Assembly: GCA_902569415.1 (NCBI GenBank)
Contig: CACFUH010000005.1
Location: 1-50,384, forward strand
Reading direction: 5' to 3'
DNA from: an uncultured Pelagibacteraceae bacterium
GTDB lineage: Bacteria > Pseudomonadota > Alphaproteobacteria > Pelagibacterales > Pelagibacteraceae
Length of the DNA: 50,384 nt
Under the pieces are notes generated by a model. It saw only the letters and a program-made list of their open reading frames with translations. It did not search any database and was not told the DNA's origin. The first letter of the stretch is position 1. Each line of letters begins with the position of its first letter. Shown here piece after piece: positions 9,104 to 18,549 of this stretch. Both the position numbers and the translations under genes were made by a program.

Positions 9104-9372
9104 TTTTTTCTTTTATTTAATTCCCCCATTACATCTTCGATTTTAACATCATTTGCCTCTAAATACATTATCAAATGATAAAACACATCAGCAGCTTCAT
9201 GGATTTTGTTTGAATTTTTTTCTACTGCTTCAATCAATTCATTAATCTCTTCTAAAATTTTCTGTTTACTTAAAGACTTGTCTTTTAAAAGTTTGTTTGT
9301 GTAAGAACCCTCAACAGGTTTATTTTTTCTATCTCTTGCAAGTTTAAATAAGCTTTCTAATGTATTAAGCAT
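9100..9372 (-). CDS. hisE: Phosphoribosyl-ATP pyrophosphohydrolase
   Basis: HisE removes pyrophosphate from PR-ATP, the second step of histidine synthesis. The 90-aa protein is a single MazG-like domain: the metal-binding EINELIEAVE helix near residue 39 and EAADVFYHLIMYL near 60. HisI, often fused to HisE, is not in this window. It begins 1 nt after the hisF stop and overlaps the HIT gene by 4 nt. Confidence 0.95.
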   Translation of the reverse strand: MLNTLESLFKLARDRKNKPVEGSYTNKLLKDKSLSKQKILEEINELIEAVEKNSNKIHEAADVFYHLIMYLEANDVKIEDVMGELNKRKK

Positions 9373-9373
9373 A

Positions 9374-10129
9374 CTAAATCCTAACTGGAATTCCTTTCGA
9401 GTTTAAATATTCCTTAGCATCTTTAACAGAAAATTTACCATAGTGAAATATAGATGCGGCTAAAACTGCACTAGCTTTCCCTAGTTTTATTCCATCAACT
9501 AAATGATCTAAGTTACCCACTCCACCTGAAGCAATTACTGGAATATTTACTTTTGATGATATCTTAGACATTAAATCAATATCATAACCCACTTGCGTTC
9601 CATCTCTATCCATTGATGTAACCAATAATTCTCCTGCTCCACTTAACTCCATTTTTTTTGCAAATTCTATTGCATCAATACCTGTATTGTTTCTACCACC
9701 GTGAGTGAAAATTTCCCATTTATTTTCATTTTTTTTAGCATCTATAGCAACCACAATACATTGGGAACCAAACTTTTTTGAGCTATCCAAAACAACTTCA
9801 GGATTTTGAACTGCAGCAGTGTTTATAGAAACTTTATCTGCACCACAGTTTAATAATTTATTAATATCATCAACGCTTCTAACGCCACCACCAACAGTTA
9901 AAGGAACAAAGCATTTCTTAGATGTTTTTGCAACTACATCATAAATTATATCTCTATTTTCATTTGAAGCGGTAATATCTAAAAAACAAATTTCATCTGC
10001 ACCGCCATCAGAGTAAATTTTAGCTTGTTCAACGGGATCACCCGCATCCTTTAAATCAACAAAGTTGATTCCTTTAACTATACGACCATTTTTAACATCT
10101 AAACAAGGTATTATTCTATTTTTAAGCAT
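9374..10129 (-). CDS. hisF: Imidazole glycerol phosphate synthase, cyclase subunit
   Basis: HisF is a TIM barrel that uses ammonia from HisH to convert PRFAR to imidazole-glycerol phosphate and AICAR. The 251-aa protein begins [19 protein letters not shown], with the catalytic Asp in CLDVK, and has the second catalytic Asp in VVAIDAKK near residue 130. Phosphate-binding GGGVRS and ASGGVGN are present. Its start overlaps the hisA end by 8 nt. AICAR released here feeds PurH, encoded 7 kb away. Confidence 0.97.
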   Translation of the reverse strand: MLKNRIIPCLDVKNGRIVKGINFVDLKDAGDPVEQAKIYSDGGADEICFLDITASNENRDIIYDVVAKTSKKCFVPLTVGGGVRSVDDINKLLNCGADKVSINTAAVQNPEVVLDSSKKFGSQCIVVAIDAKKNENKWEIFTHGGRNNTGIDAIEFAKKMELSGAGELLVTSMDRDGTQVGYDIDLMSKISSKVNIPVIASGGVGNLDHLVDGIKLGKASAVLAASIFHYGKFSVKDAKEYLNSKGIPVRI

Positions 10130-10841
10130 CTATTTCTTTTACTAATTCATCTAATTTAATGTCACCATCGTAAATAGCTTTGCCAACTATTATGCCCTCA
10201 ATATTTTTTAAACTCTTTGCTTTTTTAATATCATCAATTGAAGATACACCACCAGAAATTATCACTGGACAAATAGACGTATCAGCTACTTTTTGAGTTT
10301 CCTCAAAATTTGGGCTTTGTTTGGTTCCATCACGGTTAATATCTGTATAAATCAACCTAGTGGCACCATAGCCATTTACTTCTTTCAAATAATCTAAAGT
10401 TAAAATATTGGAATTTTCCTTCCAACCAGATACTGACAAATATCCATCTTTAGCATCGAGACCTAATGCAATTTTATTAGGAAATTTTTCACAAGCTTCT
10501 TTTAAAAAATTTTTATCTTTTATAGCTGCACTTCCCAAAATTACTTTTTCAACACCAGCATCGGTATATTTTTGAATACTATCAATACTTCTAACTCCAC
10601 CCCCTACTTCAATTTTTAAATCAAATTTCTTAACTATTTCTTGAATAACATCTAAATTAATTGTTTCACCAGTTAGCGCTCCATCTAAATCGACAATATG
10701 TAAATTTATAAAACCATAATCTTTATATTTACCAGCCTGTTCAACTGGGGATATTCGATATTCAGTTTTATTATCAAAATCTCCTTTGATTAACCTCACA
10801 CATTTTTTATCTTTAATATCTATTGCGGGAAATATTTTCAT
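10122..10841 (-). CDS. hisA: ProFAR isomerase
   Basis: HisA is the TIM-barrel isomerase that performs the Amadori rearrangement of ProFAR to PRFAR. At 239 aa it has normal length. Catalytic Asp lies in [13 protein letters not shown] near residue 8 and in [11 protein letters not shown] near 165; phosphate-binding loops EVGGGVRS and IISGGVSS are intact. It lies between hisH (6-nt gap) and hisF (8-nt overlap) in the minus-strand his operon. Confidence 0.97.
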   Translation of the reverse strand: MKIFPAIDIKDKKCVRLIKGDFDNKTEYRISPVEQAGKYKDYGFINLHIVDLDGALTGETINLDVIQEIVKKFDLKIEVGGGVRSIDSIQKYTDAGVEKVILGSAAIKDKNFLKEACEKFPNKIALGLDAKDGYLSVSGWKENSNILTLDYLKEVNGYGATRLIYTDINRDGTKQSPNFEETQKVADTSICPVIISGGVSSIDDIKKAKSLKNIEGIIVGKAIYDGDIKLDELVKEIDA

Positions 10842-10847
10842 TTTTTC

Positions 10848-11474
10848 TTATAAGTTTATAAAATTATTAATTATTCTAAGCCCTATTTTATCACTTTTTT
10901 CTGGGTGAAATTGAGTTCCAAAAATATTTTCTTTCTCAACTGAACAAACAATACTTGATGAATAATCAGTGGTTGCTGATACTACACTTTTATCCTCAGG
11001 AATAATTTCATAACTGTGAACAAAATACATGTGTGAATTATTTTCAATACCTTTAAAAATTTTACTTTCCTTGACAATTTTTAATTGGTTCCAACCAATA
11101 TGTGGAAGTTTATATTTGCCATTTTGATTATCTATTTTTGACACCTTGCCTGATATCCAGCCTAAACCTTTTGTTTCTGTTTCCTCGTAACCAATATCTG
11201 CAAACATTTGTAAACCAACACATATTCCAAGAAGCGGTTTTTTGTTGATAATTACGAATTCATTTAAAGTATCTACTAAACCATTGATATTGCTTAAAGC
11301 GTCAACACAACTCTTAAACGAACCCTGCCCTGGTAAAACCACTTTATCACTTAATTTAATCTTATTTAAATCTGAGGTTACTTCGATATGTACTTTATCT
11401 TTGGCAACTTCCTTAAAGGAGTTTATTACAGAGCTAATATTGCCCGAATTATAGTCAACAATTGTGATGTTCAT
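10848..11474 (-). CDS. hisH: Imidazole glycerol phosphate synthase, glutamine amidotransferase subunit
   Basis: HisH is a class I glutamine amidotransferase that supplies ammonia to HisF. The 208-aa protein has the nucleophile in LLGICVGLQMF near residue 82 and the His-Glu pair in FGTQFHPEKS near the C-terminus. Its N-terminus ITIVDYNSGN is typical. It is separated from hisB by 5 nt and from hisA by 6 nt. Confidence 0.97.
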   Translation of the reverse strand: MNITIVDYNSGNISSVINSFKEVAKDKVHIEVTSDLNKIKLSDKVVLPGQGSFKSCVDALSNINGLVDTLNEFVIINKKPLLGICVGLQMFADIGYEETETKGLGWISGKVSKIDNQNGKYKLPHIGWNQLKIVKESKIFKGIENNSHMYFVHSYEIIPEDKSVVSATTDYSSSIVCSVEKENIFGTQFHPEKSDKIGLRIINNFINL

Positions 11475-11479
11475 TAAAC

Positions 11480-12070
11480 TTATAAAGAACCTTTTGTAGA
11501 AGGAATTGTATTTTTATTCCTCGGATCCATCTCCAATGCAACTCTCAATGATCTTGCCAAACCTTTAAAACAAGATTCTATAATGTGGTGGCTATTATCA
11601 CCATAAATATTTTCAACATGTAAAGTAATTCCGGCTGCTTGAGAAAATGCTTGGAACCATTCTTTGAATAGCTCTGTATCCATTTCGCCAAGTTTCTCTA
11701 CTTTAAGTTTAACATTCCAAATTAAATATGGTCTGTTTGAAACATCAATGGCGACACGAGTTAATGTTTCGTCCATTGGTATCATTGCATGAGCGTATCT
11801 TTTAATTCCTACAAATTTCTTTGAAGCCTTTTTTAAACACTCACCAATAGCTATACCTGTGTCCTCTGTCGTATGATGTAAATCAATATGAGTATCTCCT
11901 TTGGCTTTAATATTCATATCCATAGAAGAGTGCTTTGATAATTGCTCAAGCATATGATTTAAAAATCCTATGCCTGTGTCAACTTTATACTTACCTTTGC
12001 CATCAATGTTTAAATCAACAATGATACTGGTCTCTTTAGTTTTCCTGCTTATTTTTGCTTTCCTCTTCAT
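11480..12070 (-). CDS. hisB: Imidazoleglycerol-phosphate dehydratase
   Basis: Mono-functional HisB dehydratase (196 aa), step six of histidine synthesis; there is no fused histidinol phosphatase. Metal-binding motifs [15 protein letters not shown] near residue 70 and [15 protein letters not shown] near 160 are intact, as is [12 protein letters not shown]. It is the first gene of the minus-strand his run, so the operon promoter should lie in the 91-bp gap shared with hslV. Confidence 0.97.
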   Translation of the reverse strand: MKRKAKISRKTKETSIIVDLNIDGKGKYKVDTGIGFLNHMLEQLSKHSSMDMNIKAKGDTHIDLHHTTEDTGIAIGECLKKASKKFVGIKRYAHAMIPMDETLTRVAIDVSNRPYLIWNVKLKVEKLGEMDTELFKEWFQAFSQAAGITLHVENIYGDNSHHIIESCFKGLARSLRVALEMDPRNKNTIPSTKGSL

Positions 12071-12091
12071 AATTTAAAAAAGGTATATATC

Positions 12092-12115
12092 TATTATTGA
12101 ATTATGGCAATAATA
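12092..12115. repeat. 8-bp inverted repeat between hisB and hslV
   Basis: TATTATTG (12092-12099) and CAATAATA (12108-12115) are exact reverse complements with an 8-nt spacer. The repeat is in the divergent gap between the his operon and hslVU. It could be an operator or a chance AT-rich palindrome; nothing in the sequence decides. Confidence 0.4.
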
Positions 12116-12126
12116 CTAGTCCTGGG

Positions 12127-12154
12127 CTTGAACTATTGAATTTAGTATCCATTT
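12127..12154 (+). promoter_or_regulatory. Heat-shock (RpoH-like) promoter of hslVU
   Basis: CTTGAA (12127-12132), 14 nt, then ATCCATTT (12147-12154) resembles the RpoH consensus CTTGAA-N13-15-CCCCATNT, with two mismatches in the -10. hslVU is a classic RpoH target. The -10 ends only 7 nt before the ATG, so the transcript would be leaderless or nearly so. Matching patterns precede grpE and dnaK in this window. Confidence 0.6.
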
Positions 12155-12161
12155 ATAAGGT

Positions 12162-12677
12162 ATGACAACAATAGTATTAATAAGAAAAAACAATGAAACA
12201 GTAGTTGCTAGTGATGGACAAGTAAGTATGGGTAATACTGTTATCAAAAGTACAGCTAATAAAGTTAGAAAAATTGAGAAAAGAAACGTGATAGCAGGTT
12301 TTGCAGGTTCTACTGCAGATGCTCTAACTTTATTTGAAAGACTAGAGTCTAAATTAGAAAAACATGCAGGAAACCTTTCAAGAGCAGCAGTAGAATTGGC
12401 TAAAGATTGGAGAACTGATAAATATTTAAGAAGATTAGAAGCTCTAATGGCTGTTGGAGATAAAGAAAAAAGCTTTATAATTTCTGGAACTGGTGATGTT
12501 CTTGAGCCTGAAGGAGATGTAATAGGAATTGGTTCTGGGGGAAATTACGCATTAGCTTCAGCAAAGGTTTTAATGGATACCAAACTTTCTGCAGAAGAAG
12601 TGGCTAAGAAGGCAATTAAAGTTGCTTCGGAGATTTGTGTATTTACAAACGACAACATAAAAATTGAAAAAATATAA
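12162..12677 (+). CDS. hslV: ATP-dependent protease HslVU, peptidase subunit
   Basis: HslV is the proteasome-beta-like peptidase of the HslUV protease. After Met removal Thr2 becomes the N-terminal nucleophile: the protein starts [21 protein letters not shown] and [13 protein letters not shown] are family motifs, and the 171-aa length is usual. The stop overlaps the hslU start by 1 nt (TAATG), which fits equal synthesis of the two partners. A weak AAGG lies 1 nt before the ATG, too close to act as a normal ribosome-binding site. Confidence 0.97.
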   Translation: MTTIVLIRKNNETVVASDGQVSMGNTVIKSTANKVRKIEKRNVIAGFAGSTADALTLFERLESKLEKHAGNLSRAAVELAKDWRTDKYLRRLEALMAVGDKEKSFIISGTGDVLEPEGDVIGIGSGGNYALASAKVLMDTKLSAEEVAKKAIKVASEICVFTNDNIKIEKI

Positions 12678-14041
12678 TGGAAAACTCAAACGTCACAACT
12701 TTTAAACCTAAAGATAAATCTGATAAAAAAGAAATTCTGAACTCTTTGTCACCAAGAGAAATTGTTTCTGAATTAGATAGATTTGTAGTTGGACAAAAAA
12801 ATGCAAAAAGAGCTGTAGCAATAGCCTTAAGAAATAGATGGAGAAGACAAGCTTTAACGGGTGATATGAAAGATGAAGTTTTGCCTAAAAATATTTTAAT
12901 GATGGGACCAACAGGTGTTGGAAAAACAGAAATATCAAGAAGACTTTCAAAATTAGCAGAAGCTCCATTTGTCAAAGTTGAAGCAACTAGATTTACTGAA
13001 GTTGGTTATGTTGGAAGAGATGTTGAACAAATAATTAGAGATCTTTTAGAAATTGCTATTGCAATGGAAAAAGTAAAAAAAAGAAAAGAAGTACATGCAA
13101 AAGCACAAAAGTTGGCAGAGGAAAGGGTTTTAGATGCCTTAGTCGGTAATAAAGCGAGTGTTGCTACAAAAGAAAGTTTTAGAAAAAGATTAAGAAATGG
13201 AGATTTAGATAACAATGAGATTGAGGTGGATATTAACGAAACAGGACAAATGCCACAATTTGAAATTCCTGGAATGCCAGGAGCAAACGTTGGCATGATC
13301 AACATTTCGGAAATGTTAGGAAAATCAATGGGAGGAAAAGCTAAAAAGAAAAAAATGTCAGTTAAAGAATCTCATGAAATTCTAATTAATGAAGAATCAG
13401 ATAAATTAATAGAACAAGATAAAATTGTAAAAGCAGCAAAAGATTCTACTGAAAATAATGGAATAGTATTTTTAGATGAAATAGATAAAATTTCAGCTAG
13501 AACTGATCGTGTTGGTGGAGATGTTTCAAGAGAAGGTGTACAGAGAGACTTACTTCCACTAATTGAGGGAACAACTGTTAGCACAAAGTATGGAACAATA
13601 AAAACAGATCATATTTTGTTTATTGCATCAGGTGCTTTTCAGTTAGCTAAACCATCAGATTTACTTCCAGAACTTCAAGGTAGATTGCCAATTAGAGTTG
13701 AGTTGGATGCATTAAACAGTGATGATTTTAAAAGAATTCTAAAAGAACCGGACAATAGTTTAATCAAACAATATAAAGCATTATTGAAAACTGAAAATGT
13801 TGATTTAGAATTTTCGGAAAACGGTATAGATATGATCGCTAACTTAGCTTACGAAGTAAATTCTAAAGTTGAAAATATTGGAGCAAGAAGACTGCACACA
13901 ATCATTGAAAGAGTTTTGGATGAAATTAGTTTCACAGCAACTGACAGGGGTGGAGAAAAAATAATTATTGATAAAAATTATGTAGAAACTAATCTAGGTG
14001 ATCTAGTCAAAGATACAGATTTATCAAAATTTATTCTTTAA
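12677..14041 (+). CDS. hslU: ATP-dependent protease HslVU, unfoldase subunit
   Basis: HslU is the AAA+ ring that unfolds substrates for HslV. The 454-aa protein has [16 protein letters not shown] at the N-terminus, Walker [10 protein letters not shown] near residue 77, the I-domain (about 110-240), Walker [11 protein letters not shown] near 262, and sensor [12 protein letters not shown] near 400. The C-terminal DLSKFIL matches the tail that inserts between HslV subunits. The last 11 nt overlap the convergent Smr gene. Confidence 0.97.
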   Translation: MENSNVTTFKPKDKSDKKEILNSLSPREIVSELDRFVVGQKNAKRAVAIALRNRWRRQALTGDMKDEVLPKNILMMGPTGVGKTEISRRLSKLAEAPFVKVEATRFTEVGYVGRDVEQIIRDLLEIAIAMEKVKKRKEVHAKAQKLAEERVLDALVGNKASVATKESFRKRLRNGDLDNNEIEVDINETGQMPQFEIPGMPGANVGMINISEMLGKSMGGKAKKKKMSVKESHEILINEESDKLIEQDKIVKAAKDSTENNGIVFLDEIDKISARTDRVGGDVSREGVQRDLLPLIEGTTVSTKYGTIKTDHILFIASGAFQLAKPSDLLPELQGRLPIRVELDALNSDDFKRILKEPDNSLIKQYKALLKTENVDLEFSENGIDMIANLAYEVNSKVENIGARRLHTIIERVLDEISFTATDRGGEKIIIDKNYVETNLGDLVKDTDLSKFIL

Positions 14042-14450
14042 ATTTCTTCAAGTTTATAACAAAACTTCCTTTAGAAATACTTTTAATATCATCCTCATTC
14101 ATTGATTTTATAACCTTTAGTAATTCTGAGTTTGAATTTATATATTCTGGTACAGAATATTTTAAAATACTCAAACTTGACGACTGATATGGATTATTTA
14201 TATTTTTCGATCTAGATCCTTTTCCTGTAATTACAGTAATTTTTTCTATACCGTTTTTATAAGAACTTAAAATAAAATTATAAATTATTTTATTAGCTTG
14301 TTCTAAAGAATAACCATGCAAGTCTATAAATTTTTCTTTGAAAATTTTTTTTTCTTTTATATTTGAAATATCTTTATTTTGTATTTTTTCATTACTTTTA
14401 AGAAAATCTAGCCAATCTTTTTTGTCTTTGTCTGTAATTTTTTTAATCAA
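14031..14450 (-). CDS. Smr/MutS2 C-terminal domain protein
   Basis: A 139-aa Smr-domain protein. The conserved LDLHG-type motif is [13 protein letters not shown] near residue 50 and the glycine loop is [10 protein letters not shown] near 80. Smr domains bind or nick nucleic acids and newer work links some to collided ribosomes; the role here is unknown. No ATG exists near the N-terminus, so the start is TTG at 14450, directly following and in frame with the stop codon of the Tim44-like gene. The start is therefore uncertain. Confidence 0.83.
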   Translation of the reverse strand: MIKKITDKDKKDWLDFLKSNEKIQNKDISNIKEKKIFKEKFIDLHGYSLEQANKIIYNFILSSYKNGIEKITVITGKGSRSKNINNPYQSSSLSILKYSVPEYINSNSELLKVIKSMNEDDIKSISKGSFVINLKKFKE

Positions 14451-15041
14451 TTACGCTTGTGTATCTATTAAGAGCCAATTTGGATTAAATGATTTAACAT
14501 CCCTAGAAAATTTCCAAGTATCATGTACTTTTTTTATTTTTTCTGGGTCACCAGAAATAATTTTTTGATTTTTATCTTTAACACAAGAAATTATTTCACT
14601 AACAAAATCAACTGTTACTTCAAATATATTATTTTTTTGGGAATAATTTTTAATGTCAGCAGAGTTTATGCCAATAAAAGTTGTCTCGGAGATTAAGCCA
14701 TCGTTTTTTCTTTCTTTTATTGAATTATTAAATTCAGTAAATATTTTTTTATCTAATATATTTTTTATGTTTTTAAGGTCTCCAGAAGAGAAACTAGTAA
14801 TTATATTTTCGTAAGCGATTTTAGCACCTTTTAAAAAATCAGCCTTTGCTTTTTCATCAAAATTATCTTCATCTATCTTTTTAAGTTCTTCTTTTTTTAC
14901 TGAAAAATCTTGTGGGAAAGTAGCTCCCAAATTCTCTTCATGTCCTGTTTTTTTTCCCAAAATTCCCCTTAATCTAAGAAAAATAAACCCAGCAATCATT
15001 GCTAAAAGTATTATATCGATGTATTCAAAACTATAATTCAT
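14451..15041 (-). CDS. Tim44-like domain protein
   Basis: A 196-aa alphaproteobacterial Tim44-like protein. It opens with a membrane segment (about residues 6-22, IDIILLAMIAGFIFLRLRG) and ends in a Tim44/TimA-type domain containing AYENIITSFSSGDLKNIKNI near 85. The role in bacteria is unsettled; a part in membrane protein handling has been proposed by homology. The ORF track uses TTG at 15083; I choose the internal ATG at 15041 because it places the membrane segment at the N-terminus as in the family. It is divergent from fxsA with 58 bp between. Confidence 0.85.
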   Translation of the reverse strand: MNYSFEYIDIILLAMIAGFIFLRLRGILGKKTGHEENLGATFPQDFSVKKEELKKIDEDNFDEKAKADFLKGAKIAYENIITSFSSGDLKNIKNILDKKIFTEFNNSIKERKNDGLISETTFIGINSADIKNYSQKNNIFEVTVDFVSEIISCVKDKNQKIISGDPEKIKKVHDTWKFSRDVKSFNPNWLLIDTQA

Positions 15042-15099
15042 AAGTAAATAATATTTACTATGTTGCTTAATTTCAACTGGCAAATTAGATTAAAGACAA

Positions 15100-15504
15100 A
15101 TGAACTCAGTTTTATTAGTTATTTTATTGGTTCCAATCATAGAAATTTATCTTTTTATAAAGATAGGATCTCAAATAGGAGCTTTTAATACAATTTCTCT
15201 TATTTTTATAACAGCTATAGTTGGTCTCTATTATGCTAAATATGAAGGTTTAAATACTTTGAGATCTGCAGTTGGTCAGATTGTGAAAAATGAATTGCCA
15301 ATTTATGAGATAATTTCAGGTGCAGCTCTAGCCTTCGCTGCTATTTTAATGATCTTGCCAGGATTTTTAACAGATATAATTGGTCTTCTAATAATTTTTC
15401 CATGGACAAGAAAAATGTTTTTAAAAAAAGTTTCAATAAATAAAAAAAAAAATAATAAAAACTTTATTGAAGGAGAATATGAAGATATAGATGACAAAAA
15501 ATAA
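15100..15504 (+). CDS. fxsA: FxsA family membrane protein
   Basis: A 134-aa FxsA-type protein with several membrane segments: residues 4-20 (LLVILLVPIIEIYLFIKIG), about 26-43, and about 70-98 (GAALAFAAILMILPGFLTDIIGLL, whose PGFLTD motif is diagnostic). The C-terminus is charged and cytoplasmic. In E. coli FxsA relieves exclusion of phage T7 by F plasmid when overproduced; the normal role is unknown. The fxsA-secB-dnaQ neighbourhood is common in alphaproteobacteria. Confidence 0.92.
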   Translation: MNSVLLVILLVPIIEIYLFIKIGSQIGAFNTISLIFITAIVGLYYAKYEGLNTLRSAVGQIVKNELPIYEIISGAALAFAAILMILPGFLTDIIGLLIIFPWTRKMFLKKVSINKKKNNKNFIEGEYEDIDDKK

Positions 15505-15515
15505 TATACTTTTTT

Positions 15516-15938
15516 ATGCAAGAAAAATTTAAAATATTCGCAGAATTTATAAAAGATTTATCAAGTGAAACTAAGGATTTAGAGACATATCTACATGTCA
15601 AAGAAAATTTAAAAAATTACAATTTAAATATTGAAATTTCATCAAAGCCATTAAAAAATAGGTTTATCGAAGTTAATACTAAACTTACATATAAAGATAA
15701 AAATGAATCACAAAATAAATCTTTTTTTGAAATAACATATACGTCAATAGTCAAAGTTGATGAAAAAATTGATGACAGGAAAGAAATAGAAAAAATTATT
15801 TTGTGTGATGTACAAAATAAAATTTATAAAAATTTAGAAAAAGCTTTTATTAATTTATTAAGCGACTCTGGTTATCCTGGTGTCAAAATAGAAAAAAAAA
15901 TAGACTTCGAAAATTTATATAATCAAAAATTTAATTAA
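15516..15938 (+). CDS. secB: Protein-export chaperone SecB-like protein
   Basis: A 140-aa protein recognised as a divergent SecB, the tetrameric chaperone that brings pre-proteins to SecA. Evidence is the opening IFAEFIKDLSSETKD, which parallels the SecB 'YIKDLSFE' start, and the closing SDSGYPGVKIEKKIDFENLY, matching the SecB tail in which a G[FY]PP-like turn is followed by 'DF..LY'. It is somewhat shorter than most SecB. The call is strengthened by its place between fxsA and dnaQ. Its last 8 nt overlap the convergent dnaQ. Confidence 0.85.
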   Translation: MQEKFKIFAEFIKDLSSETKDLETYLHVKENLKNYNLNIEISSKPLKNRFIEVNTKLTYKDKNESQNKSFFEITYTSIVKVDEKIDDRKEIEKIILCDVQNKIYKNLEKAFINLLSDSGYPGVKIEKKIDFENLYNQKFN

Positions 15939-16602
15939 AAAAGTTTTTTTTTAAATTATTTTTTAAATATTCTTTATGGATTTTAATTTCTTCAAAAGTT
16001 GGTTCAACTACTTTTTTATAATAACTGTTAGTTTTAGTGATTGATTTTTCACTATAATTTTTATTGTTTGAAACAAAATTTAAAGTAGGCTCCTTTTGAT
16101 CAACTAAATTAATATAAACTTTAGATAATAACTCACAGTCAATTAATGCTGAATGCTTTTTTCTTCTAGAATTATCTATTTTGTATCTTTTGCAAAGAGC
16201 ATCGAGACTAATTGTTGAACCTGGAAATTTTTCTCTTGCCAACTGAAGAGTATCAATTACATTTTCCATATTAATTTCTTCTTTTCCGGCAATTTTTAGC
16301 TCATTATTTAAATGAGCTATATCAAACTCTGCATTGTGTATAATAAGTTTTTTATCTTTTATGAATAAAAGAAAATCATCTGCTAACTCAACAAACTTTT
16401 TTTTATCCGATAAAAAATTATCTGTATAACCATGAATTTCTAAAGCTTTTTCAGAAACTTTTCTATCCGGATTTAAATAACAGTGAAATTTATTTTGTGT
16501 TGGTATTAAATTATCTAATTCTAGGCACCCTATTTCTACTATTCTATGCCCTTCTTTTACTGATAATCCAGTTGTCTCAGTGTCAAGTACTACTTCTTTC
16601 AT
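15931..16602 (-). CDS. dnaQ: DNA polymerase III epsilon subunit (3'-5' proofreading exonuclease)
   Basis: DnaQ proofreads for the replicative polymerase. The 223-aa protein has Exo I VVLDTETTGLS (residues 4-14), Exo II IIHNAEFDIAHLN near 95 and Exo III-epsilon KKHSALIDCELLSKVY near 155, supplying the acidic metal ligands and the catalytic His. The C-terminal tail that binds the polymerase subunit is Lys-rich. It is the last gene of ppsR-maf-aroE-coaE-dnaQ and overlaps coaE by 4 nt. Confidence 0.95.
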   Translation of the reverse strand: MKEVVLDTETTGLSVKEGHRIVEIGCLELDNLIPTQNKFHCYLNPDRKVSEKALEIHGYTDNFLSDKKKFVELADDFLLFIKDKKLIIHNAEFDIAHLNNELKIAGKEEINMENVIDTLQLAREKFPGSTISLDALCKRYKIDNSRRKKHSALIDCELLSKVYINLVDQKEPTLNFVSNNKNYSEKSITKTNSYYKKVVEPTFEEIKIHKEYLKNNLKKNFFN

Positions 16603-17177
16603 TGCTTGTTTAGAATTTTTTTTATTAATATTTTAACACGTTTTTTAAGATTTAACTTATTAAAATCATTTTTAATTAAATAATTAGACTTTTTTTTTTT
16701 AATTTCTAAAGGAAGTTGTGATTTTTTAAGTGTATTAAATATTTTCTTATTAAATCCTTTTCTTTTTTCAAGTCTTTTTTTTATATCTTTTTGTTTTGCA
16801 TCAACAAAAATCAAAATATAATTTTTTTTAAAACTTTTTTTTTCTAATAATAAGGGAATATCAAAAATTAATAATCTTTTTTTCTTATTTATTTGTATAA
16901 ATTTTTTTATATTTTTTTTTACTTTTGGGTGAATTATTTTTTCTATCTTTTTAATATTTTTTCTATCTTTTAATACTGCAGTTTTAAGTTGTTTTTTCTT
17001 TACAGGGAAATCAGTAATATATTTTGGTAATTTTTTTTTTAATTTATTAAAACAATTTTTATCCTTCTTATATATTTTGGTTACTTCTTTATCAGCATCA
17101 AAAACTGGATAGCCAAATTGCCTAGCAACAAAACTTTTCCCAGATCCTATATCACCAATAATTCCAATTTTAATCAT
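16599..17177 (-). CDS. coaE: Dephospho-CoA kinase
   Basis: CoaE phosphorylates dephospho-CoA, the last step of coenzyme A synthesis. The 192-aa protein starts IKIGIIGDIGSGKSFVA with the P-loop at residues 8-15, then VFDADKEVTKIYK. IHPKVKKNI and LLIFDIPLLLEK follow as in the family. It is extremely Lys-rich, reflecting poly-A stretches. It is coupled by ATGA overlaps to aroE upstream and dnaQ downstream. Confidence 0.95.
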   Translation of the reverse strand: MIKIGIIGDIGSGKSFVARQFGYPVFDADKEVTKIYKKDKNCFNKLKKKLPKYITDFPVKKKQLKTAVLKDRKNIKKIEKIIHPKVKKNIKKFIQINKKKRLLIFDIPLLLEKKSFKKNYILIFVDAKQKDIKKRLEKRKGFNKKIFNTLKKSQLPLEIKKKKSNYLIKNDFNKLNLKKRVKILIKKILNKQ

Positions 17178-17968
17178 TTATCCAATAAAGTTATAGTTTC
17201 ATCATCTATGTCCGGAAGCATCTTGTGCCAAATAGCAAACGATTGATGTGCTTGATAAATAAACATCATTTTACCATTTTCTGTTTTGTTGCCAAAAAGC
17301 TTTGCTCTTTTTAAAAAAATTGTCTCTCTAGGATTATAAATAACATCATAAAAAAATTTACCATGACCTATTTCAGTGTAATTCAATTTAATTCCATCTT
17401 CATTATTAAGGCCTATGCTTGTAGCATTAACTACCATATCAAAATTTGGTGTCACGCCCCATTCAACAATTTCTATTTCATTAAAAATTTTTTTTAAATC
17501 TTCTGCTTTACTTTTTGTTCTGTTACTTACAATTATTTTTGAAACTTGCAGTTTTTTCAATGCTATTATTATTGAAGAAACCACTCCCCCGGCGCCCAAT
17601 ATTAAAACGACTTTATTTTTAATATCATATTTACAATATTTTATTCCGAGTTCGAAACCTGATATATCAGTATTATGCCCAACTACTTTTCCATTTTGTA
17701 AATAAATTGTATTAACAGATTTAGATTTATCTGCTTCAGGGGTAAGTTTGTCTAAAAACGGAATAACTGTTTTCTTGAATGGAATAGTTACATTTAGGCC
17801 ATTTAATTTTTCATTTTTAATTTCAAAAATTATAGATTCAATGTCATTTTGGCTAATTTTCTTTTTATCATATTCGGCATCGATTTTTTGTTTTTTAATC
17901 CAATAATTATGAAGCTTTGGTGAAAGAGTGTGATCTATAGGATTACCAATAACTAAATATTTTCTCAT
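17174..17968 (-). CDS. aroE: Shikimate dehydrogenase
   Basis: AroE reduces 3-dehydroshikimate with NADPH in the chorismate pathway. The 264-aa protein shows IGNPIDHTLSPKLHN at the N-terminus (shikimate binding), the catalytic Lys in LNVTIPFKKTVIPF near residue 65, NTDISGFE near 100, the nucleotide loop LILGAGGVVSS near 125, and SNRTKSKA as the NADP-binding basic patch. ATGA overlaps join it to maf and coaE. Confidence 0.96.
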   Translation of the reverse strand: MRKYLVIGNPIDHTLSPKLHNYWIKKQKIDAEYDKKKISQNDIESIIFEIKNEKLNGLNVTIPFKKTVIPFLDKLTPEADKSKSVNTIYLQNGKVVGHNTDISGFELGIKYCKYDIKNKVVLILGAGGVVSSIIIALKKLQVSKIIVSNRTKSKAEDLKKIFNEIEIVEWGVTPNFDMVVNATSIGLNNEDGIKLNYTEIGHGKFFYDVIYNPRETIFLKRAKLFGNKTENGKMMFIYQAHQSFAIWHKMLPDIDDETITLLDK

Positions 17969-18549
17969 TTGTAATTTTCTAGATAATCCTTAATTTTCTT
18001 AACTGGCAAGCCCATAATTGTGTCTTTATCGCCATCTATATTTGAAAATAAAGATTTGCCCTCTCCCTCAATTTGGTAAACATTATAAGCATATAGAGCA
18101 TCGTCTGTAATTTTAGATAGATATTCCTTGAGCTGTTGTTCATTCATATCTTTCATTGTTAAAGCGGCTCTATCAGTATAGTTCCAAATCATTGATCCAT
18201 TTTTTGAAATACAAACTGAACTTATTAAATAATGAGTTTTTCCATTTAATTTTTTTAATATTTTTAATGCTTCGTCTCTATTTTTAGGTTTAGAAACTAA
18301 TTCGCCACTTAAATCTATAACACTGTCAGCACCAATAACGATTTCATTTTTTAATTTTAAGCTTATTTTGTTTGCTTTAAGTTCTGCTAAATTCTTAGAT
18401 ATTAACTCAGGATTAGCTTTGTTTTTAATCAAACTTTTTTTGACTGGCTCTTCATCAACATTGGACGGAAAAACTTTACATTCTACTCCGTTATTTTCTA
18501 AAATATTCTTTCTTACTTTGCTGTTAGATGCAAGAATAACTTTATACAT
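17965..18549 (-). CDS. maf: Maf-like nucleoside triphosphate pyrophosphatase
   Basis: Maf proteins hydrolyse non-canonical or pyrimidine nucleoside triphosphates to monophosphates. The 194-aa protein begins KVILASNSKVRKNIL, the Maf signature, with the catalytic Asp in IVIGADSVIDLSGE near residue 70 and KPKNRDEALKILKKLNGKTH following. It sits between ppsR (8-nt overlap) and aroE (4-nt overlap). Confidence 0.95.
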   Translation of the reverse strand: MYKVILASNSKVRKNILENNGVECKVFPSNVDEEPVKKSLIKNKANPELISKNLAELKANKISLKLKNEIVIGADSVIDLSGELVSKPKNRDEALKILKKLNGKTHYLISSVCISKNGSMIWNYTDRAALTMKDMNEQQLKEYLSKITDDALYAYNVYQIEGEGKSLFSNIDGDKDTIMGLPVKKIKDYLENYK

